DNA of 64,000 nt from Leptolyngbya ohadii IS1 (GTDB lineage Bacteria > Cyanobacteriota > Cyanobacteriia > Elainellales > Elainellaceae). Below the pieces are notes generated by a model. It ran no database searches and was not told the DNA's origin. It saw only the letters and a list, made by a program, of their open reading frames with translations. The stretch is taken from assembly GCF_002215035.1 (NCBI RefSeq), contig NZ_NKFP01000006.1, forward strand, positions 570,530-634,529. The letters are read 5' to 3'. The position numbers were made by a program, and so were the translations under genes. Positions 1 to 8,894 of the stretch are shown here, in pieces. Positions within the stretch are counted from its first letter, which is position 1; the number at the start of each line of letters is the position of its first letter.

Positions 1-107
1 ATTTTCGTTCCTCCCCGCCAATTTGCGCTAATCTAATAGCCACTTTCCGCAGGTGTTAAACCTGCATTAGATCTACCCTATTCGCATTCCACAAGGTTTC
101 GATCGCC

Positions 108-1280
108 GTGAAGCTCCGTCATTTCATTCCGTTTTTTGATTCCTCGGCTCAGGACTGGGGGCAGGAAAGCCGTCTGCTGCGCTGGCTCACCTTTCTCTGG
201 CTGTTTGTCGGTCTGGTGGTAATGTTCTCTGCTTCCTATGCCGTTGCCGATGCCAAAACGGGAGATGGGCTGTACTACTTCAAGATTCAGCTCCTCTGGA
301 TTTTTCTGGGCATGATTGGCTTTAATGTCATCGTCCATTCGCCGCTGCGATTTATTCTGGGACTGGCAAACTGGGGGATGCTGCTGCTGCTCGGTCTGGT
401 GCTCATGACGCTGCTTCCGGGCGTGGGAACGGAGGTGAATGGGGCAACTCGCTGGCTGGTGCTAGGTCCGGTGGGAATCCAGCCTTCCGAACTGATTAAA
501 CCGTTCCTGGTGCTACAGAGTGCGCGAATTTTTGGGCAGTGGAATCGACTGAACTGGGGTACGCGACTGGTCTGGGTCGGAATTTTTGCTCTAACGGTTG
601 CCTCCATTCTCCTACAGCCCAACTTGAGTACGGCAGCTCTCTGCGGCATGATGATCTGGCTGATTGCGCTGGCGGCGGGTTTACCCTACCTGTATCTAGG
701 CGGTGCGGCAGGACTGGGCTTGCTGGCGGCGATCGTGAGTGTGAGTCTCAAATCCTACCAGCGGCGGCGACTTATTTCCTTCCTGAACCCCTGGGCAGAT
801 CCAAAGGGTGACGGCTATCAGCTAATCCAGAGCTTGCTGGCGATCGGGTCAGGCGGCGTGTTTGGCAGCGGTTTTGGCATGTCGCAGCAAAAGCTATTCT
901 TTCTGCCCATTCAGGACACAGACTTCATTTTTGCCGTCTTTGCCGAGGAGTTTGGGCTGATTGGCTGTATTTTGCTATTTGTCATGCTGGCAGCCTATGC
1001 AACGCTGGCGATTCGGGTGGCGATCAAGGCAAAGAATCCGGTGCATCAGCTGGTGGCGGTAGGGGTGATGATTCTGATGGTGGGTCAATCGCTGCTGAAT
1101 ATTGGTGTGGCAAGCGGGGCACTGCCGACGACAGGATTGCCCTTTCCCCTGTTTAGCTATGGCGGTAGTTCCATGATTGCGAGTCTGCTGGCGGCAAGTC
1201 TTCTGATTCGTGTTGCCAGGGAAAGCACCAGTGCTGAGGTGATTTCAATCAATCCGCATCTAGCAAAGTCCGATTCGTAG
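108..1280 (+). CDS. ftsW: Septal peptidoglycan polymerase FtsW (SEDS family)
   Basis: FtsW is the SEDS-family glycosyltransferase that polymerises lipid II into septal peptidoglycan with a partner penicillin-binding protein. The 390-residue product has about ten hydrophobic segments. It carries family signatures: QPNLSTA near residue 170 (the usual QPDLGT region) and PFPLFSYGGSS near residues 345-355 in the last loop. The start is a GTG; the reading frame carries no better start upstream inside the window. RodA is the alternative paralogue, but the short N-terminal cytoplasmic stretch and length fit cyanobacterial FtsW. It stands alone, followed after about 70 bases by a universal stress protein gene on the same strand. 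Confidence 0.9.
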   Translation: MKLRHFIPFFDSSAQDWGQESRLLRWLTFLWLFVGLVVMFSASYAVADAKTGDGLYYFKIQLLWIFLGMIGFNVIVHSPLRFILGLANWGMLLLLGLVLMTLLPGVGTEVNGATRWLVLGPVGIQPSELIKPFLVLQSARIFGQWNRLNWGTRLVWVGIFALTVASILLQPNLSTAALCGMMIWLIALAAGLPYLYLGGAAGLGLLAAIVSVSLKSYQRRRLISFLNPWADPKGDGYQLIQSLLAIGSGGVFGSGFGMSQQKLFFLPIQDTDFIFAVFAEEFGLIGCILLFVMLAAYATLAIRVAIKAKNPVHQLVAVGVMILMVGQSLLNIGVASGALPTTGLPFPLFSYGGSSMIASLLAASLLIRVARESTSAEVISINPHLAKSDS

Positions 1281-1350
1281 AATCTGGTTCATGATGGAAT
1301 TAGGTAATAGAATTTACCGTCTGTGAGGAATTAAGCGAGGAGAATTAGCC

Positions 1351-1842
1351 ATGCCGCAAAAAATTCTGGTTGCCATTGATGAATCTCCCTTTGCTGAAGT
1401 GGTTTTTGCACGGGGCTTAGAAATGGCACAGGCGTTTCAAGCTTCTCTGATGCTGCTGCACGTTCTTTCCCTGGATGAAGAAGGCAGTCCCCAAATGCCC
1501 TTGGCGACTACGGGACCCGGCTCTTACGTGGTGCTGGAAACGGCAGTCATGGAAGCGTATCAAGAGCGATGGCAGGATTACGAGAAGAAAGGAATGTCCC
1601 AACTGCGGGACTTAACCGATCGCGCCACCCAAATCGGAGTCGCCACTGAATTCAGCCAGTTGTCCGGTCGTCCTGGAAAAACGATTTGCGATCTGGCAAA
1701 GAACTGGCAAGCCGATTTGATTGTTGTTGGACGCAGAGGGCGATCGGGTTTCGGGGAGTTCTTTCTGGGTAGCGTCAGTACCTATGTGGTGCATCATGCC
1801 CCCTGTCCGGTCATGGTTGTTCCTGCGAAACCGAAGACCTGA
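1351..1842 (+). CDS. Universal stress protein (UspA family)
   Basis: This 163-residue protein is a single UspA-type alpha/beta domain. It starts with the typical KILVAIDES strand. Near the C terminus it has the ATP-binding signature GRRGRSGFGEFFLGSVS (G-x2-G-x9-GS), so it probably binds ATP. Such proteins accumulate under stress, but the specific role cannot be read from sequence. A purine-rich ribosome binding site (GCGAGGAG) lies 9-16 bases before the ATG. It ends 14 bases before the convergent cupB gene. Confidence 0.88.
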   Translation: MPQKILVAIDESPFAEVVFARGLEMAQAFQASLMLLHVLSLDEEGSPQMPLATTGPGSYVVLETAVMEAYQERWQDYEKKGMSQLRDLTDRATQIGVATEFSQLSGRPGKTICDLAKNWQADLIVVGRRGRSGFGEFFLGSVSTYVVHHAPCPVMVVPAKPKT

Positions 1843-1855
1843 TTTTGTTAAGCCT

Positions 1856-2986
1856 CTACCCCTGCATATTTAGCAGTTGAGAATGCTGTAGCTTATCCAT
1901 CCAGCCCTCCAGATAGGCAAGGTTTTCCTGCTGCTCTGCTGGATTTGTTGTGTCGATCGGGTGAGGCATCAGACCCTTAATCGCGGCAGTGGTGACGCAA
2001 AACATCGATTTCTGAAAGCTCAGACAGATCTTCACCCGCATATCGTCCGCGCCCCGCGATTCCTGAAGATAAATCTCCCGCAGGGCATCCGGCAAGAAGT
2101 GGGTCATGTCCTGCATCAGCAGAGTTGGCGGAATTCCAGCACCGCCCACGGGCAGCGGATCAGCAAAGAGTGCCCCGTAGTTAAAATCTGCCTGTTCCGA
2201 GGAGATTTGACTTGCCTGTGCGTTATAGGAAATTGTGCCGAAGAAGGGAAACGATCGGAAGAAAACTGCTTCAACGTAGGGAACCGCCGTGTCCATCAGG
2301 AAGGTCAGTCCCGCAGACTCCGGGATAATCTCATGGCGATCGCCTTCAATCTCTACCGCGTAGGTAATCGGATCATTTGCTGCCGCCACCAGCCCGTCCA
2401 GGACATGCTGCACGACATCGGGGACGGTTTTAATTTCACCCTGCTCGTAGCGATCGTAAAGTTCCAGAAACATCCGGCTCATCACGTTCCAGAACTGTCC
2501 CAGGGCACTGTAGTAGCACAGCAGCCGTATCTGCTCCGGCAAAAAATCGGGAGCCACACGGTTTAACCCCTGCATCATCACATTGCCCTTCAGCTTGGCA
2601 CGAATCGCCTCTCCTGCCCGTTGCCTAAATTCCTCGCTGTCCAGGTAATTGTCCAGCCCTTCTGCTCCATGCCAGAACATTGCCTTCATGCAGTATTCTG
2701 CAAACTCATAGTTAATCCGATCGTGCCACCAGTGCTTCAGCAGTTTTGCAAAGGTCACTTCCCCGTTGAAATACTTGAAGAAGGGAAACAGCACCAAAAA
2801 CTGATGATCGGCAATGTAGGTGAGATTGCGCTGATAGGCGTCTAGCACCACACCGTAGCTCTTCAGAATGCAGACCACTTCCAGCACATTCTCCGGCGAA
2901 TCGGGCAGCAGGGCACCGCCAGACTGAAGGCGATCGATCAGGGCAGATAGAGGGTGGGAGCGGTGGGGTGGGGTGAGGGTGACCAT
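1856..2986 (-). CDS. cupB: CO2 hydration protein CupB/ChpX of the NDH-1 CO2-uptake complex
   Basis: Cup/Chp proteins sit on a specialised NDH-1 complex at the thylakoid and convert CO2 to bicarbonate, driven by photosynthetic electron flow. The 376-residue product is soluble-looking and has the family's aromatic-rich N-terminal half (LFPFFKYFNGEVTFAKLLKHWWHD, here split as LFPFFKYFNG and KLLKHWWHD around residues 68-88). It is the third gene of ndhF-ndhD-cup. I chose CupB (constitutive, NDH-1MS') over CupA because the protein is shorter than CupA, which is usually over 400 residues, and no cupS follows. That choice is an inference; membership of the CupA/CupB family is firm. Confidence 0.85.
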   Translation of the reverse strand: MVTLTPPHRSHPLSALIDRLQSGGALLPDSPENVLEVVCILKSYGVVLDAYQRNLTYIADHQFLVLFPFFKYFNGEVTFAKLLKHWWHDRINYEFAEYCMKAMFWHGAEGLDNYLDSEEFRQRAGEAIRAKLKGNVMMQGLNRVAPDFLPEQIRLLCYYSALGQFWNVMSRMFLELYDRYEQGEIKTVPDVVQHVLDGLVAAANDPITYAVEIEGDRHEIIPESAGLTFLMDTAVPYVEAVFFRSFPFFGTISYNAQASQISSEQADFNYGALFADPLPVGGAGIPPTLLMQDMTHFLPDALREIYLQESRGADDMRVKICLSFQKSMFCVTTAAIKGLMPHPIDTTNPAEQQENLAYLEGWMDKLQHSQLLNMQG

Positions 2987-3080
2987 GTTGTGAATGAGTA
3001 GATGATTGGACGGGGGATGGGTGAAGAGAAGGGGAGCAGGAATCGGGGGAGATAGAAATGAGGAGGCTATTATTGCCTCT

Positions 3081-3106
3081 GTGGGGTGTAGGGCATCTTG
3101 TCCGCC
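3081..3106. repeat. Dispersed GGGCATCTTG-type repeat, degenerate copy
   Basis: The stretch GTGGGGTG..GGGCATCTTG.CCGCCC between cupB and ndhD resembles copies at 8597-8620 and, inverted, at 63332-63356. It has a short internal palindrome (GGGCA..TGTCC). It looks like a member of a small dispersed family of intergenic repeats. Confidence 0.5.
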
Positions 3107-3109
3107 CTT

Positions 3110-4717
3110 CTAGAACGCTGCCAATGTCCCAGGCGATTTAATGAGCGATCCATCCTGCGAGAATTTTACGTCCCGCATCTCTCCTTTCCATTGCAGAGCG
3201 AGATCGGGCGCACGAGAGGCAGAAATTTCGATCGGGAGGGACTCACTCATGGCGGTGCGGTTGGGGCTTTCAATTTCCAGAGCGTGGACGATCGAGCCAC
3301 TCCAGCGAGTCATCCATCCAGGTTGAAGTCCCAGTAAAATTACCAGAACGGCAACGATAACCGAGGGAATGCGATCGCTCCAGCGGACAGGGGGCAGATT
3401 TGCCAGGGTTTCCGGCAGTCGTCCAAAGAAGACTTTGTTAATCAGAATTAGAAAATAAACGGCGGTGAGTCCGGTTCCTACCATACAGAGCAGGGTTTGA
3501 ACGGGAAACACGGGCAAGCTGCCGCGATAGACAATAAATTCGGCAATGAAGCCCACCATGCCGGGAATACCCGCACTTGCCATTGCGCCCACAACCATCA
3601 GACTGCCGACCAGGGGCAAACCGCGCTCAGGGTTCAGCAAGCCGCGCAGCACATTGATATCGCGGGTTCCGGTCTTGGCATACACCACGCCGACCAGCAG
3701 AAACAGCAGCGCTGAAATCAAACCGTGGCTGATCATCTGGGCGATCGCCCCCGTTAGTGCCAGGGGTGTTGCCGCCGCCGATGCCAGAATCACGTAGCCC
3801 ATGTGACCGACGGAGCTATATGCCACGATCTTCTTCATATCTGTCTGGGCGATCGCCGCAAATGATCCGTAGAGGACGCTGATCACGGCAAAGGCAGCGA
3901 TCCAGGGAGACAAAACTTCCCATGCGTTGGGAAATAGCCCCAGCCCAAAGCGCAGAATCCCGTAAGTACCCAGTTTTAGCAGCACGCCAGCTAGAAGCAC
4001 CGATGCCGGAGTGGGAGCCTCAACGTGGGCATCGGGAAGCCAGGTGTGCAGGGGGACGATCGGAATCTTGATGCCAAAGCCGATCAGCAGCGTTGTGAGC
4101 AGAATGATCTGAGCCGTGAGGGACAGATTGTGATTTTGCAAAATGGCGTAATCAAAGCTGCCAGACTGGCTCAGCAGGGACAAGCCAAAGAAAGCCGCCA
4201 GAATCACGAAGCCGGAAACTGCTGTATAAATCAGAAATTTCGTTGCCGCATAGCCCCGCTTCGCTCCGCCCCAAATCGCAATTACCAGGTAGAGGGGAAT
4301 TAGCTCAAATTCGTAAAACAGGAAAAAAAGCAGCAAATTCTGCGAGAGAAAGGCGCCGGCGATTGCCCCATTCAGCAGCAGCACCAGACTGTAGAACAGC
4401 TTTGGACGATTAATCTGCGGATCGCTTCCATATAAAGCAATCCAGGTCAGGACTCCGCTCATCACCAGCAGCGGCAGGGATAGCCCATCTACGCCAAGCT
4501 GATAGCTCAAGCCCAGCTTCTCAATCCAGGGCAGCGACTCCTGAAACTGAAGTCCTGGATCGCCCAGGCTAAACTGACTCGCCACGTAAAGCGACCAGAC
4601 GACCACCAAACTACAACACGCCAGCGCAACTTGCCGCGCTCGACTCGCCTGAGGCTGCGGTAGCAAGCTAATGATTAGCACACCAAGAAAGGGAACCCAA
4701 ACAAAAAGACTTAGCAT
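3110..4717 (-). CDS. ndhD4: NDH-1 subunit NdhD4 (proton-pumping membrane subunit, CO2-uptake type)
   Basis: NdhD is an antiporter-like membrane subunit of photosynthetic complex I. The 535-residue protein has about 14 hydrophobic segments and the canonical motifs of the family: PLHTWLPDAHVEAPTPASVLLAG in the middle (positions around residues 222-244) and YSSVGHMGYVILA after it. In cyanobacteria NdhD1/D2 serve respiration and cyclic flow, whereas D3/D4 pair with NdhF3/F4 and a Cup protein. Position between ndhF and cupB places this one in the CO2-uptake class, and D4 follows from the absence of cupS. It starts 73 bases after ndhF and lies 123 bases before cupB. Confidence 0.87.
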   Translation of the reverse strand: MLSLFVWVPFLGVLIISLLPQPQASRARQVALACCSLVVVWSLYVASQFSLGDPGLQFQESLPWIEKLGLSYQLGVDGLSLPLLVMSGVLTWIALYGSDPQINRPKLFYSLVLLLNGAIAGAFLSQNLLLFFLFYEFELIPLYLVIAIWGGAKRGYAATKFLIYTAVSGFVILAAFFGLSLLSQSGSFDYAILQNHNLSLTAQIILLTTLLIGFGIKIPIVPLHTWLPDAHVEAPTPASVLLAGVLLKLGTYGILRFGLGLFPNAWEVLSPWIAAFAVISVLYGSFAAIAQTDMKKIVAYSSVGHMGYVILASAAATPLALTGAIAQMISHGLISALLFLLVGVVYAKTGTRDINVLRGLLNPERGLPLVGSLMVVGAMASAGIPGMVGFIAEFIVYRGSLPVFPVQTLLCMVGTGLTAVYFLILINKVFFGRLPETLANLPPVRWSDRIPSVIVAVLVILLGLQPGWMTRWSGSIVHALEIESPNRTAMSESLPIEISASRAPDLALQWKGEMRDVKFSQDGSLIKSPGTLAAF

Positions 4718-4790
4718 TGCAGGAATGGCAGGAAGAATGGCAATGGACAGGATTGAACAGGCGAACTCGAGGGTCTTAAAGCATCACGTC

Positions 4791-6638
4791 TTAGAGCATT
4801 GGACTCCAAACCAACCATCCGGTCAGACTGAGAGCAAGCAATAGCCCCACAAACAGCGTCAGCAAGTAAGTTCGCGACTGCCCAGAAATGGTGTACTTCA
4901 GACTTTCGCCGCTGAAGATCGAGGCAACCCCAACAAAATTCACCAGTCCATCGACCACGTAGCGATCGAACCAGGCAGTGAGCCGCGATCCCTGCACGAC
5001 GCCAAATACCACGCTCAGCTTGTAAAGGCGATCGATAAAGAAGTCATACGCCAGTACATCGCGCAGGGCAGACCCTACCAGTGGAGTCGGTTTGCGGACA
5101 GCGGGATTCAGATAAATCAAACCGCCGAGAACGGCTCCCCCAATTCCGGAAGCTAGCAGACCCGCCAGCAGCCCCAAATTAATTTCGCCCAGCGCAGGCA
5201 GAAGATTCCACTGTTTCAGCATTAAAGGCAGCAGCAGCGCAAAAATCGAGAGCGTTACCATCGGCACTGCCATCAGCCAGGGCACTTCCGGCGCACGGCG
5301 GGTTTTCGGCTGCGGTTGACCCCAGAACACCAGACCAAAGACGCGCACCAAATTAAAGGCGGTCAGTCCGTTCACAATCAGCAGCACTGTCACCAGCCAG
5401 GGAGATACTGCCCAAACGCCCTCCATCCATTCCACCATTGCCCAGAAGCCGCCGAGCGGTACGAGCGCTACCGAAGCCAGTCCACCTACCACAAAGGCAA
5501 GGGTTGTCGCAGGCATCCGTTTCGCCAGTCCCCCCATCTCCGTGAGGTCCTGGGTGCTAGTGGTCATGATGATCGAGCCGACGCTCATAAATAGCAGGGC
5601 TTTGGCAACGCCGTGGGCAAACAGGAACATCAGTGCCAGGTTTTGCTGCTGCGTCCCCACTGCCAGAAACACCAGCCCCAGGTAGGCGCTTGTTGAGTGG
5701 GACAGGGTTCGTTTAATGTCCACTTGAGCGATCGATACCAGAGACGCCCCGATCGCTGTCAGGGAACCCAGCACCATCAGCGTAGTGAGCGTTACGGGAG
5801 AGAGTGCTAGGACGGGCTGAAGCTTGATTAGCACATAGGCTCCGCAGGCAACCACGACAGAATTTCGCAGAATCGAAGCTGGATTTGGACCCTCCATTGC
5901 CTCATCCAGCCACAGGTTCAGCGGAAATTGGGCACATTTCCCGGTTGGACCCGCCAGCAGAGACAGCCCCAGCAGCGTTGCAATCACCGAGGGAAGCTGA
6001 ACGTTTTCCGCCCACAGCGCTAAATGGGTAAAGTCCATGCTGCCAGCCAACGTTGAGAGCGCCACGACTCCCATGAGCAGCAGCAAATCACCCACTCGCT
6101 TTGTCAGGAATGCATCCCGTGCAGCAGTTACCACTAGAGGCTGGGCATACCAGAAGCCCACCAGCAAATAGGTGGAAAGGGTCAGCATTTCTAGCAGCGC
6201 ATAGGTGAGGAACAGGGAATCGCTCAGGGCAATTCCGCTCATCGCCGCCTCGAAAAAGCCCATCAGCGCGTAGAATCTTGCCAGTGCCCAATCCTTCTCC
6301 AGGTATCCCAAGGCAAACACCTGCGCCAGCAGACTTAAACCTGTAATAAAGAGAGCAGCTGCAACGCTGGTTCGCGACGTTTCCAGGGTTAGCCAGATGT
6401 CCAAATCGGGAACGCTAAGCCAGGGAATCAGCGATCGCATGGGTTCCTGATACCAAACGGCTCGGAGCAGAAGAGCACTATGTATCAGTGCTAGAACGGT
6501 CATCAGGATGTTGAAATAAGCGGCAGGTCGCGGTCCCGTTCGCCGTACCAGTCCAATCGACCAAGGCAGGGTTAAAACTGCGCCAATCAAGCCATACAGA
6601 GGAACCCACCAGCTCGTCTGAACGAGAAGCTGATCCAT
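4791..6638 (-). CDS. ndhF4: NDH-1 subunit NdhF4 (CO2-uptake type)
   Basis: NdhF is the distal proton-pumping subunit of NDH-1 and carries the long lateral helix. The product is 615 residues, shorter than the NdhF1 of respiration (about 680) and typical of NdhF3/F4. The family core is visible: AGPTGKCAQFPLNLWLDEAMEGPNPASILRNS around residues 225-260 (read as GKCAQFPLNLWLDEAMEGP and PASILRNS) with lysine and glutamate of the pump. It is first in ndhF-ndhD-cupB. A strong ribosome binding site (AAGGAAAGGTGAG) directly precedes the ATG. The promoter must lie in the 776-base region shared with the divergent ccm operon. Confidence 0.88.
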   Translation of the reverse strand: MDQLLVQTSWWVPLYGLIGAVLTLPWSIGLVRRTGPRPAAYFNILMTVLALIHSALLLRAVWYQEPMRSLIPWLSVPDLDIWLTLETSRTSVAAALFITGLSLLAQVFALGYLEKDWALARFYALMGFFEAAMSGIALSDSLFLTYALLEMLTLSTYLLVGFWYAQPLVVTAARDAFLTKRVGDLLLLMGVVALSTLAGSMDFTHLALWAENVQLPSVIATLLGLSLLAGPTGKCAQFPLNLWLDEAMEGPNPASILRNSVVVACGAYVLIKLQPVLALSPVTLTTLMVLGSLTAIGASLVSIAQVDIKRTLSHSTSAYLGLVFLAVGTQQQNLALMFLFAHGVAKALLFMSVGSIIMTTSTQDLTEMGGLAKRMPATTLAFVVGGLASVALVPLGGFWAMVEWMEGVWAVSPWLVTVLLIVNGLTAFNLVRVFGLVFWGQPQPKTRRAPEVPWLMAVPMVTLSIFALLLPLMLKQWNLLPALGEINLGLLAGLLASGIGGAVLGGLIYLNPAVRKPTPLVGSALRDVLAYDFFIDRLYKLSVVFGVVQGSRLTAWFDRYVVDGLVNFVGVASIFSGESLKYTISGQSRTYLLTLFVGLLLALSLTGWLVWSPML

Positions 6639-7414
6639 TACTCACCTTTCCTTGTGACCTATGCAAAATGGAATAAATGCTGCATCAAAATCCCTGCTGC
6701 TCCAAAATCAAGACCGTAATTTTGGACAAATGGGATGATTCAGCCAAAGATAATTTTTTATCTAATCGACTGCCGAAGCCACTGACCTGCCTTTTACCAG
6801 ACAAAGATGACAGCTTCGACAATTGCCCTGGTCGTACGTAGCGACGACGCTTGCAGCAAGGCGTAAATTAATCGTTTGGATTGATTTTACTAGGGGATAT
6901 TAGCATCTTAAAGCCTGATCCTGAGGCACAGCACTTCTTTACAAATTGATATAACCTGGTTCCCGCCGCATCAGCCCTAGGAATCAGGATAATAAGATAG
7001 ATTCATAAATTATTTCTTATCAATGGTATAATTTTTTATGGGGATTGGAGCGATCAAAATCCTTATATTTAATGCACAGGCATTGCTGAAGCTGCCGATC
7101 TATTGCTGTTTCTCGATGTTGCTGCCAATTTGTATCAGTCTTTAGCTGGGTTTTCTCCACATTGCGAATTGTGTAACAGTTGACCTTCCAAAATAAGACA
7201 GGTAAGATTTGCTGCTGAAACAGTAAATAAGCTCGATTTATATTTAGTATAAAAATAATCATTTCAGGTTATATTGCGAAAGGTTGTCCATCCCTTGTAT
7301 TCTTAATTTTGGGAATTCTAAGGTGTTTCCTGAAAATTTAATAATCGGTCATCCCGTGGAAATTTTCAGAAACAGTTAATGCCATTCTCGTTTTGCTCTA
7401 CGGGAGATTGAGCG
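6639..7414. promoter_or_regulatory. Shared divergent upstream region of ndhF4-ndhD4-cupB and the ccm operon
   Basis: This 776-base AT-rich stretch separates two divergent carbon-concentrating operons. A minus-frame open reading frame of 80 codons inside it (7020-7262) has no ribosome binding site or recognisable composition and I do not treat it as a gene. The region holds candidate promoters and must contain the control sites for both operons, but I could not identify a CcmR or CmpR operator by eye. Confidence 0.6.
7180..7208 (+). promoter_or_regulatory. Candidate sigma70-type promoter of the ccm operon
   Basis: TTGACC at 7180-7185, a 17-base spacer and TAAGAT at 7203-7208 match the bacterial -35/-10 consensus well. 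Transcription would start near 7215 and give a leader of about 200 bases before the first ccmK. A second TATAAT box near 7026 has no clear -35. This is a prediction from consensus only. Confidence 0.4.
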
Positions 7415-7723
7415 ATGCCAATTGCGGTTGGAATGATTGAGACTAAGGGCTTTCCTGCGGTCGTAGAAGCGGCAGATGCCATGGTGAAAGCGGCGCGGGT
7501 TACTTTGGTTGGCTACGAGAAGATTGGCAGCGGTCTTGTCACCGTGATCGTGCGGGGCGATGTTTCTGAGGTTCAGGCATCCCTTGCAGCTGGGATTGAG
7601 TGTGCCAACCGGGTGAACGGTGGACAGGTTGTTTCCACCCACATCATTGCTCGTCCCCACGAAAATTTGGAATATGTTTTGCCCATTCGCTATACCGAAG
7701 CGGTAGAGCAATTCCGTTCCTAG
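7415..7723 (+). CDS. ccmK2: Carboxysome shell hexamer protein CcmK2-like
   Basis: A 102-residue single BMC-domain protein that forms the hexameric facets of the beta-carboxysome shell. It has the near-invariant core [20 protein letters not shown] (residues 17-36) and the pore loop K36-I-G-S-G40. It ends at EQFRS, the short C terminus typical of CcmK2; the next gene has the longer CcmK1-type tail, and the order K2-K1-L-M-N matches Synechocystis. One oddity is Leu41 directly after the pore loop, where the neighbour and the homologues I remember have Arg. A GGGAG ribosome binding site precedes the ATG. First gene of the operon. Confidence 0.95.
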   Translation: MPIAVGMIETKGFPAVVEAADAMVKAARVTLVGYEKIGSGLVTVIVRGDVSEVQASLAAGIECANRVNGGQVVSTHIIARPHENLEYVLPIRYTEAVEQFRS

Positions 7724-7817
7724 TGCTTGCTAGGTTGTTCGGTCGCTGATTTCGATCGGCGATCGGGATCGATTTGGTTTAGGTTACGCGTTTATTAACT
7801 GGAAGGGAGAAAGATTC

Positions 7818-8159
7818 ATGGCTATTGCAGTTGGAATGGTAGAAACCCTCGGCTTTCCGGCGGTTGTGGAAGCAGCAGACGCGATGGTAAAGGCTGCTCG
7901 TGTAACGCTGGTTGGCTACGAGAAAATCGGTAGCGGTCGTGTGACGGTCATCGTTCGGGGCGACGTTTCCGAAGTGCAAGCTTCTGTTTCTGCCGGAATT
8001 GAGAGCGTGAAGCGCGTGAATGGCGGTCAAGTTCTCTCCACCCACATCATTGCTCGTCCCCACGAAAACCTGGAGTACGTGCTGCCGATTCGCTACACCG
8101 AAGCCGTTGAAGCGTTCCGCGAAAGCGTGAGCGGTATCCGTCCCATCAGCCGTTCCTAA
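7818..8159 (+). CDS. ccmK1: Carboxysome shell hexamer protein CcmK1-like
   Basis: Second tandem BMC-domain shell protein, 113 residues and nearly identical to the preceding one over the first 95. It keeps the usual pore-loop context K36-I-G-S-G-R41. The C terminus is extended by about ten residues ([13 protein letters not shown]), as in CcmK1 of Synechocystis. Having two CcmK paralogues lets shells form with mixed facets and pores. AAGGGAGAAAG upstream of the ATG is a strong ribosome binding site. It lies 94 bases after the first ccmK and 20 before ccmL. Confidence 0.95.
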   Translation: MAIAVGMVETLGFPAVVEAADAMVKAARVTLVGYEKIGSGRVTVIVRGDVSEVQASVSAGIESVKRVNGGQVLSTHIIARPHENLEYVLPIRYTEAVEAFRESVSGIRPISRS

Positions 8160-8179
8160 TCGATCGTTCCTAATACCTG

Positions 8180-8479
8180 ATGCAAATAGCTAAGGTCTGC
8201 GGTACGGTTGTCAGCACCCAAAAAGAGCCAAGCCTGACTGGTGTGAAATTTCTGCTCGTGCAGTTTATCGATAAGGAAGGGCAGCTTTTGCCAGAGTACG
8301 AAGTGGCTGCTGACAGTGTTGGGGCAGGATACGACGAATGGGTACTGGTGAGTCGCGGTAGTGCGGCACGCCAAAGCGATCGGACAAATGATCGTCCGCT
8401 GGATGCCCTCGTCGTTGGCATTATTGACACGGTGAGTGCCGATAATTTCCGCTATAGCAAGCGTGACCAAGATCGATAG
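8180..8479 (+). CDS. ccmL: Carboxysome shell vertex protein CcmL (BMC pentamer)
   Basis: CcmL pentamers cap the vertices of the icosahedral shell. The 99-residue product has the EutN/CcmL fold signatures: MQIAKVCGTVVST at the N terminus, LLVQFID, and VGAGYDEWVLVSRGSAAR in the middle, with DALVVGIIDTV near the end. Length equals the family norm. It follows ccmK1 by 20 bases and is then separated from ccmM by 415 bases, which is wide for an operon and contains two repeat hairpins. Confidence 0.95.
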   Translation: MQIAKVCGTVVSTQKEPSLTGVKFLLVQFIDKEGQLLPEYEVAADSVGAGYDEWVLVSRGSAARQSDRTNDRPLDALVVGIIDTVSADNFRYSKRDQDR

Positions 8480-8894
8480 GCTGCCTTGAATCAGAGTTAA
8501 TTCCGCAAAGGATTCCTCTGATTTTAGGTAGCTTTCCGAGCGGAAGCTTAAACTTTTCCTTGAGCGACTTCCCTCCAAAAACTGTTTTTAATTCTTGTGG
8601 GGTGGGCATCTTGCCCGTCCGGTTCAGAAAATCTTCTGCTGAGTCAAGTTTTCTGTTAGGTCAAATTTCCACCAAGTGGGTTGATAAGATAGAGAATCTG
8701 TTTCACTAGGTGGGCGAAACGCCCATCCCACAAGTCAAAGAATTAGTTTTATGAGGATCGATCGCGCTAGGGAAAAGGTTTGAACTTCTCCAATCCGGAT
8801 TTAACTTGCTATTGAGTTCTTGTCTATACAACGCTGTATTAAATTCTCTGGCAACGGCGATCGCTGTTGTTTCAGATGGGAGAGATTTTAACTT
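8480..8894 (+). promoter_or_regulatory. ccmL-ccmM intergenic region with two repeat hairpins
   Basis: A 415-base gap inside an otherwise compact operon. It contains an inverted repeat GGGCATCTTGCCC (8604-8616) and another, TGGGCGAAACGCCCA (8711-8725), both members of the dispersed repeat families of this genome. Neither is followed by a T-run, so they are not classical terminators, but they could cause partial termination or stabilise the upstream ccmK-ccmL message. The ccmM ribosome binding site is GGGAGAG at about 8878-8884. No gene was found in the gap. Confidence 0.5.
8597..8620. repeat. Dispersed GGGCATCTTGCCC-type repeat
   Basis: GTGGGGTGGGCATCTTGCCC followed by GTCC, with the 13-base palindrome GGGCATCTTGCCC. 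Related copies at 3081-3106 and 63332-63356. Located in the ccmL-ccmM gap. Confidence 0.6.

Noticed and set aside
7020-7262. 80-codon minus-strand frame in the ndhF-ccmK intergenic region
   Set aside because: AT-rich, no ribosome binding site, no family features, and it overlaps candidate ccm promoter elements.
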